Source of the DNA: Multifurca ochricompacta
Lineage: Eukaryota; Basidiomycota; Agaricomycetes; Russulales; Russulaceae
Direction of reading: 5' to 3'
Length of the DNA: 39,464 bases
Assembly: GCA_022496185.1 (NCBI GenBank)
Contig: WTXG01000308.1
Coordinates: forward strand, 1-39,464
The notes under the pieces were generated by a model that worked only from the letters and a program-made list of their open reading frames with translations, made no database searches and was not told where the DNA came from. The position numbers and the translations under genes were made by a program. Positions 1 to 11,500 of this stretch are shown here, in pieces (within the stretch, counting starts at the first letter, position 1; every line of letters begins with the position of its first letter).

Positions 1-995
1 GGACCACGAGCAGGTTTTCTCGAAACTTATTCTAGTGCTGGGTTCAGTGGCGAAAGGGTTTAGGTTAAGCCTTTAGCGCTAGCGCTGGGTCCTGTTTCCT
101 GCTCCCTAGAGCACAGCCATTGCAAAAACATACACACACAAAAACGAAAAGGTGCGATCCCTGTATGTTATTGGCAATTTTAAGTTTTTTGGGGCAGACA
201 CAGGTGGCGAAAGTGACTCCGTAGAACGTAACGTTAGGGACCCAGCGCTTGTCGATTGAATTTGGTGTATAGTGTAGATGTACAACCAGCGGGGGAACCG
301 GACACGTAGCCCCATAAAGCAAAGGTATTCCCAAAGATGGCCCCATTGGTAGTTCAGGGCGAGAGCGAGGGTGAGGGCGTGGGTGAGGACAAAGACAAAG
401 ACGAGGAAGATGCCAATCTTTTCAGCATAAGCACACACATGGCGGTCGTGTCGTGATCGTGGGATTCACGGTCATCATGAGAATGAGATTCGCTCGAAAG
501 TGAAAATTATTTTGTTTTGCCATAATTGACTCTCGACGTCGACATTTTTTGTCCCCAAGGACATAGAAGCTGCGCTGTCCTCGGTGTCTTAGTGAAAATG
601 GGTCACTAGAGGGGGTAAATCATTAATACCAACAGCCATACGTGGTTAATTTTTAATAAGAGCGATAGATTCGTGATGATGGAAGAATGTGGAACTCAAC
701 CTTCTACTGGTTACTAAAGCTAGCTTTCTTTTGGCTGAATGGGAGAGAACATTCAAGTGGCGTAATCTAGATTACCTCAAAGAAACATGCTGCTCGTTAT
801 CGTAACGATGTTTTCGCTGTAAATACACCTCGATGAACACTCAGTTTCCCACGGCGACATCGGAAAAAATATAGTAGGTCGATTTAATCACTTCATTGAA
901 CCTTCTCCCATTGGAGGGGCGAGCGGAGCTCGGCACAATCATGGCTAGAAAGAGGCGACAGATCACAGACCCGTCCGTCCCACGTGGTTGTTCAA
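1..995. other. Left flank without a recognised gene
   Basis: This stretch lies beyond the 3' end of the Nup85 gene. Overlapping short open frames occur around 65-438 on the minus strand, but they resemble no protein I know, have biased composition, and run over each other in two frames. No RNA gene, clear repeat or transposon terminus was seen. It probably contains the 3' untranslated region of Nup85 and intergenic DNA. Confidence 0.4.
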
Positions 996-3727
996 CTACA
1001 CCGCGATAATCCCCGCCCGCAGACGTGTGACGTCGCGCCCACCGGCTACCATGGTACATTTCGCGTAATACTTCGCTAGGGAAAGACGAGCAGATTTGAG
1101 ACGTTGAAGTACCTCGCCTTCGGTCGCCCCCTTCATCGTGACCATGAGGACCGACAAGTAATCATCTCCTGATCCTTGTGAAGCTCTAAGATTCACTTCT
1201 TCTAACCGCTTGAGTAGCTCAACGGCCCCGGAAGAGGAGTACAACATCAAACTATCTGGCGAAACGATAAGAATATATATGAGGTTCGCCACAGGTAAAA
1301 AGTCAGAAATCAACAATCACTCACCGTGTCGGACAAGTTCGACTGCGTCACACAGGAGTACGCCCCACCACATCTTCGGGGCAAGATCCTCATTAAACAT
1401 GGTAAGAATATCCAAGGCTGCTTCCTGAAGATCGCCACTTAATCTTCGTTGATGGAACTCAGCGTAGCGGACGGCAAACATAAGCCGGTGGGTGAACACG
1501 CCGTCCGCACCTGGATGGGCGCGCAGCTCTTGGAGAGACGGTGCGACAGCAGCCACTGATCGAGCAAAGACTTCTGGCCCTGCGGCTTTCGTGAGTTTAG
1601 AAAACATAGCTGATGGCAAACACCGACCGTGTTTGATATATTCGGCCAGAATAGCGTCCACTATTCGGCCGAGCCATGTCCAGTTTTCCGCGGAGGTCGT
1701 ATAGGAAACAGCTAAGCCATATTCCCTGCGTCGCAGGAAATTCTGAGCGGCGATCTACGTTTCCCGGAAATGAGAAAGATAAATTGGAAAGGGTAGATTT
1801 TGGGCAGGAAGGAAAAACATGTACCGTGCAAACCATACGTCGCACTGACTCTCTCCCATATTCGTGGCATGTCTCGATGACGTCTCTTAAGGCTTCTGGA
1901 ACTTCACCCGAGGAGACTGTGGCGTGTACATCACTAGGGCCAGTTGCCCCGCGGTTAACATCGACGGGTACACGAAGTAATACTTGGTCTGCTTGTTCTT
2001 TGCCTATAGACCCGCAGGAGCACATGTACGCCACCGTAATCCGCCATAATGCAGGGTCAGAATGCAAATAGTCTGCGTACGACAAGATGTACTGGTCGCG
2101 GATGGAAATCTCTAAACTACTCCCGAAACTCAGCCAAAGAGAATGAATGTGAGGAAAAAACGTCTCACTCATCGCCAGCGTGCGTGTTTAGGAGATCGAG
2201 GTGCTCCATAAGGTCAATCCAATGGGCCGCAAGCCAGATGTCCAGTTTGGCCGCGTGGGATAACGCTTCCATTATCTCACCACGGAACAGAGCAACATGA
2301 ATCATGTCCTCCAGGTCGGTCGGATCGGGGGGCATGCTTTCTAATACTTGATTGACCACTTCTCTGAGCCACGATATGAGCAGGAACCCGCTGGAGCTTG
2401 TCGAGAATACGCACGGAAGGTCCTGTCTGCGAAGGCGATGATTCACAAAAATACTCCAAGCGGCACAAACCTCCTTCCAATCGGCATTGAGATCAATGCA
2501 GATATTCTGGATGATCTCGAGACGGCCCTCCAGTATACCTACGATGTTGCTCAGTGGTTTCCACCAGTTCTCAAAATCGTCCTCTCGCTCTTCTTCTGGG
2601 ACTTGATCGAGTTCGAGGCGAAGTGTTTTGACTCTCTCCTTCCAACGTCGAAGCGCAACCACAAATTCACGCTCAGTGGAAAATTGGAGGATGCGGGGAT
2701 GAGAGCTGAGTAATGGGGACAAATAATTCACTAGATTCTGAAGGTGCTCGGAAGGGTGTCGAGATAGTGTTTCCAGCAGGAAGACGGGTGCTTTTGAAAA
2801 TCCTCGTAGGACAGATCTGTATGATGCTAGTGAAACACCGCTCTGCTTCTGACAAGATAGTACTCCTACCTTGTAAGATATGGCCAGAAAGTGTCATCCT
2901 GCCACGGTTTGTCTTGTGAACTGAGGTGGTCGCCTTCTTCTGAGGAAGGTTCGATAAAGTGTGTGTTTAGCCACTCCATCAACTCTTCTCCCACTGGGGC
3001 ATCATCGAAACCAGCCTCAGGAAGATAAAGGACGACAAACAGAGAGAGACAGGTATACAATGTCCGGTAATGGTTGGCATCGTATTGAAGAGGTCGAGGT
3101 CTGTTCACCGGTTTCTAGCAAAAGGATTAGATTAGCGTGCCCAGCGGTAATCGAGGAAGATGCATACAGAAGCCCGAGCCCAACTGTCTACAACTATCTT
3201 CACATAGTCAACGGCATGCTTAATCAACACGGGTGATACTTGTTCGCTGCGGCCTCTAAAATGCCATTAGCGAGTGGCGAACGGCTCATAAGAGAGAGAT
3301 CACAAACAAGCGGGAATCTAGATCGCTAGTTTTATTGGAATTTTTGAAGTCTTGAAGGGAGGCAAAGATGACCGATGTATCTGTTACAAACTCGACGCCA
3401 AGTAAGGCCTTGTCCTCGTGCCTGACACATGTCCCACTTACCAGCCGACGTTCAGAGGTGGGTATTTTATCTGTGCTGGCCGTGTAAATGTCTCGTGAGT
3501 CAGTGTACTTCTCATTGAGTGATTTGAGGGTTTGTGGATCGACCTTGCGTTGTGGTTAGGTGGTGATTCAAGAAATTGATGATGAGATAGGCCTACGGCG
3601 CTCGTGGAAAATACGGCAACGGAATTGTCTCTGGGAGATGGGATAGCGGACAGAGTCCTTCCAGAGCGCACAAATTCGATTTCCTTCCCTTCCTCAAACA
3701 AAGGGGGGTAGAGGCGAATTGTAGTCA
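996..3727 (-). CDS. NUP85: Nuclear pore protein Nup85 (Y-complex), multi-exon
   Basis: Structural subunit of the Nup84/Y complex of the nuclear pore coat, where Nup85 pairs with Seh1. The diagnostic region is the helical core: a segment at about 2050-2130 with the order YADYLHSDPALWRITVAYMC, then VLLRVPV, and later AENWTWLGRIVDAILAEY and GVFTHRLMFAVRYAEFHQRR (1400-1660). The proposed first exon starts at ATG 3727 and contains SPRDNSVAVF, which fits the N-terminal beta-blade inserted into Seh1 in this family. Several GT-AG introns of about 40-70 bases join the exons. For example, an intron with donor GTATGC ends at TTTTGCTAG just before 3114, and another with donor GTACATG ends near 1759. The frame stays open across every join I checked and ends at TAG 996-998. 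The exact first two exons and the last exon are less certain than the middle. Confidence 0.85.
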
Positions 3728-3889
3728 TTCTCAAGGTCGCCAGGCGCGTCAATACAATATGTCGAACCCCCCACTCGCGATCTGTCACGCGTCACGTGTA
3801 CTTTATGTGACATAACATTACCGTGACTTTCGACCTCAATTGTTTTATTTTCTCTATTTCTGTCCTGCATACAAAATAGCTGTCTGAAA

Positions 3890-4712
3890 CCCTAAAGTGG
3901 TGATCTTATTACACAACTGTGATTTGTAATAATATTTATTTTATGAAGGAAGTTATCGTTAAATATTTATTTGAAAAGGAAGGTTATTGTTGATCAATAA
4001 ATCGTCATTATAAATCAAAGTCATGTGACATATAGGCAACGTTTTCAACCTAATAGTGAAAGACCGGCTCTGCTCATGCGACGAGCTCACCCCCCTCACC
4101 TTCATCTAGGACACGCGGGCCTTCACAAGGCCTCCTTTGGTGAGATGACCTTGCGATATGGATTAAGTCTGAGTTGGTGACATTGGGTAGTATGGGTAAG
4201 TTCACCTTCTCCAACACACAGGCTCTCTTCCCTTCTCCACTCCTTCTCTATTACACACCGTCTCTCTTGTTTCCCTCTACCAAGAGGTTTTGCACATGGT
4301 GGTTTCCACCCTTCTCTCATGTTCACGACAGTAGTTACTATGTACTGGTAGTAGCTGCGTGATTTGGGCAAGGTCCTGAAATGCAAATAAAATCGATTTC
4401 AAAAATAAAAAAGACCTAATAGTGAAAATGCTTAACATCCTCTCTTCTCCTGTCCATGCAATGGACAATAACATTCCAGACCCACACATTCTGATGAAAA
4501 CACATGATACACAATGAAAGTCAATAGCTAGACATAGAGTAGTGGGAACGCGCGAGAACACCAAAGTTCTTATCTAATCCTTATTCCAACTGATTTGTAA
4601 TGATATTCTGTTGATAACTTTCTTTTTTTAAATAAATATTCAACATTAACTTCCTCTTTAAAATAAATATTATTACAAATCACAGTCGTGTAATAAGATT
4701 ACCACTTTAGGG
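3890..4712. mobile_element. Non-autonomous DNA transposon (MITE-like) with ~110-base inverted termini
   Basis: The two ends are long imperfect inverted repeats. The left end begins CCCTAAAGTGGTGATCTTAT at 3890 and the right end, read in reverse complement from 4712, begins CCCTAAAGTGGTAATCTTAT. They stay alignable for about 100-110 bases, through an AT-rich part containing TGATTTGTAATAATATTTA. The interior (about 600 bases) has no convincing transposase; its open frames on both strands are short. A 13-base motif, CCTAATAGTGAAA, occurs twice inside (about 4050 and 4415). No target-site duplication is obvious in the flanks, so the superfamily is not assigned. Confidence 0.8.
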
Positions 4713-5345
4713 ATGTCAACGGCGGGGGAGAGTAAGGCCCATTGCATTAGCTCAAGACTAACCGAACACTCACAGAATACGAATGATGTGTTAGTTCCTC
4801 AGGAAAAATCGGAATCCCTGTAGAAGAAGGATGGCCTCTGGTTTGAGATCGCCTACTTTACCACCTTCAAATCCTTTCAAGCCATTCGTGTCGCCCGACC
4901 AGAGTTAGGACTCCCCCAGAACCCCATTGCAGGAATCGATCTCCCTGCCTTACTTACTAAACTCCTCGCCGAACGGTCTTCCATACCAAAATAGGACCAT
5001 CCAATTACTAACAACCGTCTCGACAACGCCACCCGCCCGAAGGAACATTACCCATACAATTCAAGGGCGACTGATCCCTCTCCTCACATTTCCTCATGGT
5101 TTTTAAACAGTTCATGAGTATCAACGACTGAGCAGAAAACGCCAACGACTCAGTGAAGAAGGCCCACTATTCCCTACAACAAATGGAAGGGCTACAAGTC
5201 CAGTCCTTCCAAATGATTGTCACCGACTTTTTAGGTGAGAGGTAACTAACAGAACAGAGCAGCTGCCATATGAACAAAATGCCTGGCAGTTCCCTTCCAG
5301 TGAAAATGAAGCCCTAACATTAATTTTCTATCTTTTGTTCCCCAG
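4713..5345. other. Region upstream of the H3 exon; one unrecognised open stretch
   Basis: Between the inverted-repeat element and the H3 exon there is no complete gene. One plus-strand frame is open from 4824 to the stop at 4992-4994 with ordinary protein composition (for example GLPQNPIAGIDLPALLTKLL), but it has no start codon and matches no family I recognise. The last part (about 5230-5345) looks like an intron: a GTGAG donor near 5232, a CTAAC branch-like motif near 5314 and a CCCCAG acceptor at 5340-5345. None of the usual H3 N-terminal tail or alphaN/alpha1 residues could be found here. Confidence 0.4.
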
Positions 5346-5516
5346 ACTGACTTGCGCTTCCAATCCTCCGCCGTTATGGCTCTCCAAGAGGCCGCCGAGG
5401 CTTATCTCGTCTCGCTCTTTGAAGACACCAACCTTGCCGCCATTCATGCAAAACGTGTCACCATTCAACCGAAGGACCTTGCCCTCGCCCGTCGTTTGCG
5501 TGGAGAGCGGACCTGA
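5346..5516 (+). pseudogene. Orphan 3' exon of histone H3 (C-terminal 56 residues)
   Basis: The frame after the CCCCAG acceptor encodes [20 protein letters not shown], followed by [20 protein letters not shown] and an RRLRGERT end with TGA at 5514-5516. This is the H3 histone-fold alpha2-L2-alpha3 part from about residue 80 to the C-terminus, in the full expected length of 56 residues and without breaks. It starts exactly at a splice acceptor, so it looks like a true last exon. The N-terminal tail, alphaN and alpha1 are not recognisable upstream, where the inverted-repeat element and unrelated sequence lie. It is therefore probably a truncated gene or a duplicated exon. A fusion to unrecognised upstream exons, or an annotated gene with very diverged 5' exons, remains possible. 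Confidence 0.8.
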
Positions 5517-5758
5517 GTCAGGAGTACAGATTGATTATTGTGTCCTTATCGCGCTGTATATGAACTGTATTATTCTAATTTTATTTTTGTTTTCTAAAAA
5601 AAAAATAAAATCCATTGACCGAGCGCTCTGACTGGAAAATCTGTGTCAGTGTGGTCCTGCCTCTTTACACTCTTGCTTCTTATTGCTTCTTTCTATGCTA
5701 TTAGCTACAGAACACATCACTGCTAAGTTACACCAGACAATAATCACAGTGCCCCAGC

Positions 5759-8388
5759 TCACTTCAATCTTCCTCTATCTAAACTGGAAGTGATCAGCAG
5801 ATCACCAATATCAATCATATCATTACAAAATCCATTCCGTACCTCGCAGTTTTCAGCTTCCTCAACTACAGCTGTTTCGTCCTCCTCAAATATTTCAATG
5901 TCCTTCATCACCTGATCATTTTCTTCGATCAGTCTTAATGACCACATATAGCCGACTGCCACATACCCTCAACTCTTTCCACTCTTCTTCCTTCTTAATC
6001 CGACAAAAATCCTCGACATCAAGAACAGCGGAATACATGGAAATGAAAATATCACCGTCCTTGACTTTCACATCTTTTTCTGTCCATCTTCTCACCAAAC
6101 TTTCTGCGTTCTTTGCCCTGTCCGTGACAAATAGTGATGTTCCGGCCCGGCTTGGCCCAAAAGCCGCGGCTTTGGCTCGGCCTGAGGCGGCTCCGGCTTT
6201 CCTGAAGTCTGGGCCGAGCCAAAGCCGCCACAGACGGCTTGGCCCTGGCCCGGCTTGGCCCAAGCCGCGGCTTTTGGCAGAGAAAATTTTATGACATATA
6301 ACCAGTAGTTATAGTTCAGCTAATCTAAATCTGACTTGGTGTGTTACATATTGCAAAGCTATATCGAAGAAAAAAGTTGAAATGCCGTGATAAACATGAT
6401 CATGTGACCCAAATCAACCACTACTGATTTTGACGATTGCTATTGCACTTGTATGTGCTGTTGAAAGCCGCGGCCTGAGCCGGCGGCTTTGGCTTTTAGT
6501 TTCTCTGAGCCGGGCCAGGCACATCACTAGTGACAAACGCATGTCACCACTTTCGAGATTTTCGAAACGCCTTTGCAAGACTATTGGGAATTTGAACAAG
6601 GCCCCTCGACTTCACACTATGCTCAGGAGCGATCATCACCTGAATTGTAATTATATGATCATCTGTGAAGATCATGGCATCGACACCAGGAAATGCTTTC
6701 GACGCAGGAATGGGAATTACACAGAATGGTCTCTTGCAGTCACTTAGATACTTGAGAGTGTCTTGGTCCTTCTAAGATAACATACACCAACCCTGGCATA
6801 CTGGGATAGTCAGTTGTGGCGAAGCTGATCGCGCGGGAGTGCAAGTCAATTCCTTCGATTCTGAATTGACGCAGAGCCACGAAAGGACTGCCATATCGAA
6901 CATGTAACCCGCCGAGCTCTTGAACGATGAGTGATGGCTGACCCCAAAGTAAAATTTGCTCTGCGGCAGCAGGTCCTGTGCACAATCGCCTCGATAACAA
7001 AACAATTCAGGTAACTTGTTTCAATTCGCATAATTGCAATTGGTCTCTTCTCGGAAGTGAGATCTTCAGGATGGATTGTAAAAAGTGTATGAGAGAGCGG
7101 CGATGGGCTAATGTCGTAGGTATGAACGCCAAAATGATGAATAAAGTGGCGGGCAGCCTCTTTTACACGTCGCGTGTGTTCAGGAATCAGCCCAGGTTCC
7201 TTCAGAAGAGCCATCATGATGCGCGCAGAAGGTCCCCATTTTTCGCAGTGATCCTTGATCAGTTGGACATTGAAACCATGTAACATGCTGTGAAAAATGC
7301 TTAGTGGCAGAAAAATGCTTGAAATCATCAACTGAACCCACCCGAGCGCGACTAATTCAGTCAGAGGAAAACAGTCCATCACATAGGTATAAGTATTATA
7401 CTCCTTTCTCTATGTCTTGTACCGGCGCACATCCGGATAGCTTGTTTGCACGACGAAAGCATCATTCGAATTGCAAGCATGCAAGAAGCTGTGGCAAGGA
7501 AGGAGATCCTTCGTAAAAGCCCATGTTTCGTCTGGAAGTACACCAAACAGGGCATAGAATTCGACACCAGACTCCTTAAACAGGAAGAAACTGTCGGGGA
7601 GGGGTTCATCATCAGTGACAAGCACGTACCGAGTCCTGGATCGCCAGCGATAATGATCCCGTCTCTTCGAGATTCCCGACGCCTTTTCGACTTTTTCTCT
7701 ATCTCTTCACGCGCAAGGCTGTATTCATGGCGAAACAGAAGTGCCTTCTCATTATAGCCGAGATAGTTTACTCTCAAGTTGGACAGTTGGTCTTGGGGTA
7801 CATACATATACGTCTTTCCCGAGTCAGGGACTACAGTTGCCAATATTGGATCGAGTGGGCTCTTTCATAAGGTACAATATAGATGGTGGGCCGTCTCACG
7901 AACTCGATTGATATTGATACTCTGCTTGCTCTCGGGTGTTTCGAACACTGGATTATTGTCAAACATGTGTGGCAATCCGATAATGATTGAAACATACATG
8001 GACTTTGTACAATTAAATGCAAGTGGCCCCTGTCTGGGCTATTTTCCCAGTACCTGGACAGCTGTGAAGCAGAAGAAAGGGCCTGAATGGTGTCAGTTCC
8101 CCGGAACACTTCTTGAATTTTGGGTGAAGGTGACTTGATGCCCTGGATGGTTCCATTGAAAGCACCTATCTCCTCTTCTATACTCTCAATATGCAGGAGT
8201 TTCAACAACTTCCAAACAATGAGCTCACCTGCCACTAGGTAGTCCAATCTGGGAGCCATATTGGCCTTGATGAGTTCTCGCAGGTCTGAGGTATCATCGT
8301 CCGATTGGATTTCAAGCTTGAAGATGTTCCCAATAGGAACTTTATGGTTATCGATAGCAAGACAAAACAGTGTGAGCGCTGTGGCCAT
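5759..8388 (-). pseudogene. Crinkler (CRN)-family NTPase/nuclease-like gene, disrupted
   Basis: The N-terminus (ATG at 8388) reads LTLFCLAIDNHKVPIGNIFK and later AGELIVWKL, the pattern of the Crinkler ubiquitin-like header domain. Next comes a basic linker and the start of a P-loop (GIIIAGDPGLG near 7640), then a Walker-B-like LVTDDE stretch, a region with WGPSARIMMALL and a C-terminal part with FTDDHIITIQVMIAPEHS, typical of the CRN NTPase plus REase-like C-terminus. Lesions are visible. After the third P-loop glycine the expected Lys-Thr and following helix are missing, and the reading frame shifts. A TGA lies in frame about 10 bases before the insertion site. A 398-base hAT-type element splits the 3' part (6132-6529). 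The remaining frame continues to TGA at 5759-5761. In oomycetes and some fungi CRN proteins are effectors or conflict proteins; here the gene is most likely dead. Introns such as the one starting GTATGT near 7969 still look normal. Confidence 0.8.
6132..6529. mobile_element. hAT-type MITE with 8-base target-site duplication
   Basis: The element begins TAGTGATGT and ends ACATCACTA, perfect inverted termini of 9 bases. It is flanked on both sides by GTGACAAA (6124-6131 and 6530-6537). An 8-base duplication with TAGTG-type ends is the mark of the hAT superfamily. The interior is very GC-rich at the ends, with several inverted and direct copies of GGCCCGGCTTGGCCC and GCCGCGGC motifs that should form strong stem-loops, and AT-rich in the middle. 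No transposase is encoded. It sits inside the C-terminal part of the Crinkler gene. Confidence 0.92.
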
Positions 8389-8569
8389 GGTGGTTTGGGA
8401 GAGGAGCTCCTTTGGAGCTCCACATAAACCATGATCGTGGGATAGTTTGTTTCTGTGGCACTAACGAACGCCAACCGTACAGCACATTCCCAGCACCGCA
8501 AATCAGGTACGCGCCACTCTTCGCCTTTACACTCTCGCACTACCATTGTCTGCAACAACAACTTCAAAC
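8389..8569. promoter_or_regulatory. Divergent upstream region between the Crinkler gene and NLR-A
   Basis: Only 181 bases separate the Crinkler start (8388, minus) from the NLR-A start (8570, plus), so the 5' untranslated regions and promoters of both must lie here or overlap. No clear TATA box was found. A short inverted pair GAGCTCC/GGAGCTC at about 8404-8420 is visible. Shared regulation is inferred from position only. Confidence 0.5.
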
Positions 8570-11500
8570 ATGCAATCCAAACCATTCTCATTTAGGGCAG
8601 CCATCCGCGGTATCCTTCATATGCCATCTCGTACCGAACAACCAGACTGTGAGTTTTACCCTTGCTCGTCGTTTTCTCCAGCCAACACAGGCCTTTTTCA
8701 GCAGTTGGTAACGTCGATCCAGCCTCATCGGAACCAATTGGTGGACGAGTTGACCTCGCGATTGGAGCGATCGAGACATCTCTCGCGGCTTTGAAGGAAG
8801 TCAGTTCTTTGGCGGGAAAGATCCCTTACATCTCCCCAATTGCTGGCATCATACTTCAAGCGCTCAAGATGCGAGATGTTGGTTACCTGCTGCCCTACTA
8901 ACTGTCTTATATGTTGATCAGTATATTAACAGGAGGTCAAGGTATATAAAGAAGAGTGGGGAGCGGTCATGCAAAAGCTAGCCAACGTGGGGAGCGTCTT
9001 CATTAACGTCGGAGAAATGTGCCGGGTGCACGATTTGAAAGAAGATGAACTGCCACCGAGCTTGCGTGACATCCTTAGAGCTCTTCAGGAGTATGTCCTG
9101 TTGTTCTTGTATATTTCGTGCTCTGATTGGAAACAAGGGACCTTGATGGGATGGATGATGCCTTACAGCAGTGCGCGGATGTCAGAGGAATCAAGAAAGT
9201 GCTTCTCCGCACAGATATGTTGAGGAGGGTCAAGCAATACGACAGCAAGCTGTCAAATGTACTTCAAGTTTTCCAGGTCAGTCTTCTTCGCGCCTTCTTT
9301 ATCTCTTTCGTCTAAACATGAACATTTGTCTGCAGGCTAACTTGACTTTATCGCTCTTAACCCAATTGATCCAAGAGCGCAAGGTATGCAGCCTGACGGC
9401 ATAAATGAAGCTAGTTGATTGACCCCATCCAGCAGGGTACCACCCACTCTAGTGAACCTAATCAAACAACCGAGTCTAAGTAGGCGCTTCTCATCTCTAC
9501 GTTCCGTGTTCCTTTGAAACTGACATCACTCAGGTCCATGCCATCGAAACCTCAGATATTCTTTGGCCGCGATACTGAGCTTGCTCAGATTATTCACATG
9601 ATTTTCACCAACATTGGTTCTCATCCTGCCCGAATCGCAATTCTAGGACCTGGTGGACATGGAAAAACAACCCTTGCCAATGCAGTCCTCACCCATGGCC
9701 GTGTCCAAGAACATTTTGGTCATGCCAGGTATTTCATTCCTTGTGAATCAATCTTCTCATCTGGAGCTCTTCTGGTTGAACTTGCCAAGTCACTTGGCGT
9801 CTTCAAGTCTGGTTCGGATGCATCCTGGTCTCACATCCATGCTGCGTTGGTCACAAAAGAGTGTATCTTGTGTCTTGATAACTTTGAATCACCCTGGGAC
9901 CAGGATAGTGATATCAAGCACTCTGTTGAACAACTACTGTCCAGGATTACTGAGCTGCATTCTGTCACTGTACTAATTACAATGAGAGGGACAGAGAGGC
10001 CAGCCCATACACATTGGACAAAACCCACCCTCCTGCCATTACACACTCTGGGTCATGATGCTGGAAAACAAATCTGGCAAGAGATTAGTGACAACTACGA
10101 TGAATCTGCAGAGAAACTCATCAAAGCTGTGGATTATGTTCCTCTTGCCATTACTTTGTTGGCTCATCTTTCCCAAGTGACACCACCATCACTGCTGTGG
10201 AGAGAGTGGTGTAAAAAGCAGACAGAAATTCTTCAAAGGGGACAGGCCCATAAACTGTTAAATGTTGAATATTCTATCCAGCTATCCATTAATAGTGGGA
10301 GGATGAGGGCTAGTCCATCGGCCAAAGACCTGCTTGGTGTTCTTAGCATGCTTCCTGATGGAATACATATCAAACAGTTGGGGAAATTTGAAGAGATTCT
10401 TATTGAGGTTGACATACCTTCTGGACTTCATGTTCTTCTGCAATGCAGCTTGATAACCATGAGTGGAGAGAGATATCAAACTCATCCAATCATTCGTCAC
10501 TTTTGCAATAAGCAAGGGTTTATGTCACCAAGGCATGAAGCTTCACTGAAGGAGTTCTATATCACTTTGGCATCTTCCCATCATCTAAGAGCACAAAACT
10601 ATGCTGAAATGGTTTTGGAAGTGAACAACACAAAGGCCATGCTATTTAGTCTTTTAGAGTCAAACTATGCAGACCATTCAAAACTTGTCATCACTACCAT
10701 CAATTTTACAAGGTTCCATAGTAGTATTGGAGACCTTTCTGATAGTTTAATCAGTCAGACTGCTGAATTTGCAAAGAAAACACATGTTGCCACACCATTG
10801 TTGGTTCAATGTCTTCGAGAATGGGGCTATCTGCATCAGCTTTCAGGTAACATGGAAAGTGCAAAGCACAAAACACAAGAGGCAGAAAATCTGTGCATGA
10901 CCAGCTCATGTCACAACACTCCTCTACATGCTGGGATCCTGTTACAGCTTGGACAAATCTATGAAGTGGAAAATGCCTTATCTGAGGCACAAGCTGCATA
11001 TGAGAAAGCCCTAGAGCTTCAAAAGGCCTTTGGTGATGTTTTAGATGAAGGAAACTGTCACTATGGACTTGGAAGGATATACCGTGTATCTGGCAAGCTA
11101 AGTGAAGCAGAAGCTTCTTTGAAGAGAGCTCTGGAACTTCATCATACTTGTGGTGATGCATTGAGTCAAGGAAATGATCATTGTCTACTTGGGCACACAT
11201 ACAAAAGCCAGAGCAAGTTTGATGAGGCTGAAAAGTCTTTTAAGAGGGCTTTAGAATTTCACAAGACTGCCAATGATGTGTTATGCCAGGGAAATGATTA
11301 TGGAGGGCTTGGAGAAACTTATGTGTATCTGAAGAGGTTTAATGAGGCAGAATACTCATATCAAAAAGCCTTAGAGCTCCATAAAGCTGTCAACATTCCA
11401 TTTGGTCAAGGACAAGATTATCAAGGGCTTGGGAAGTTATATCTAGAAATGAAAAGGCTAGATTTAGCAGAGGCTTCATTTCAAAGTGCTCTAAATTATC

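Noticed and set aside
65..438. Overlapping minus-strand open frames at the left edge
   Set aside because: Two frames overlap, composition is biased and nothing matches a known family; judged chance frames.
5938..6294. Plus-strand 118-codon frame
   Set aside because: Antisense to the Crinkler gene and runs into the GC-rich MITE repeats.
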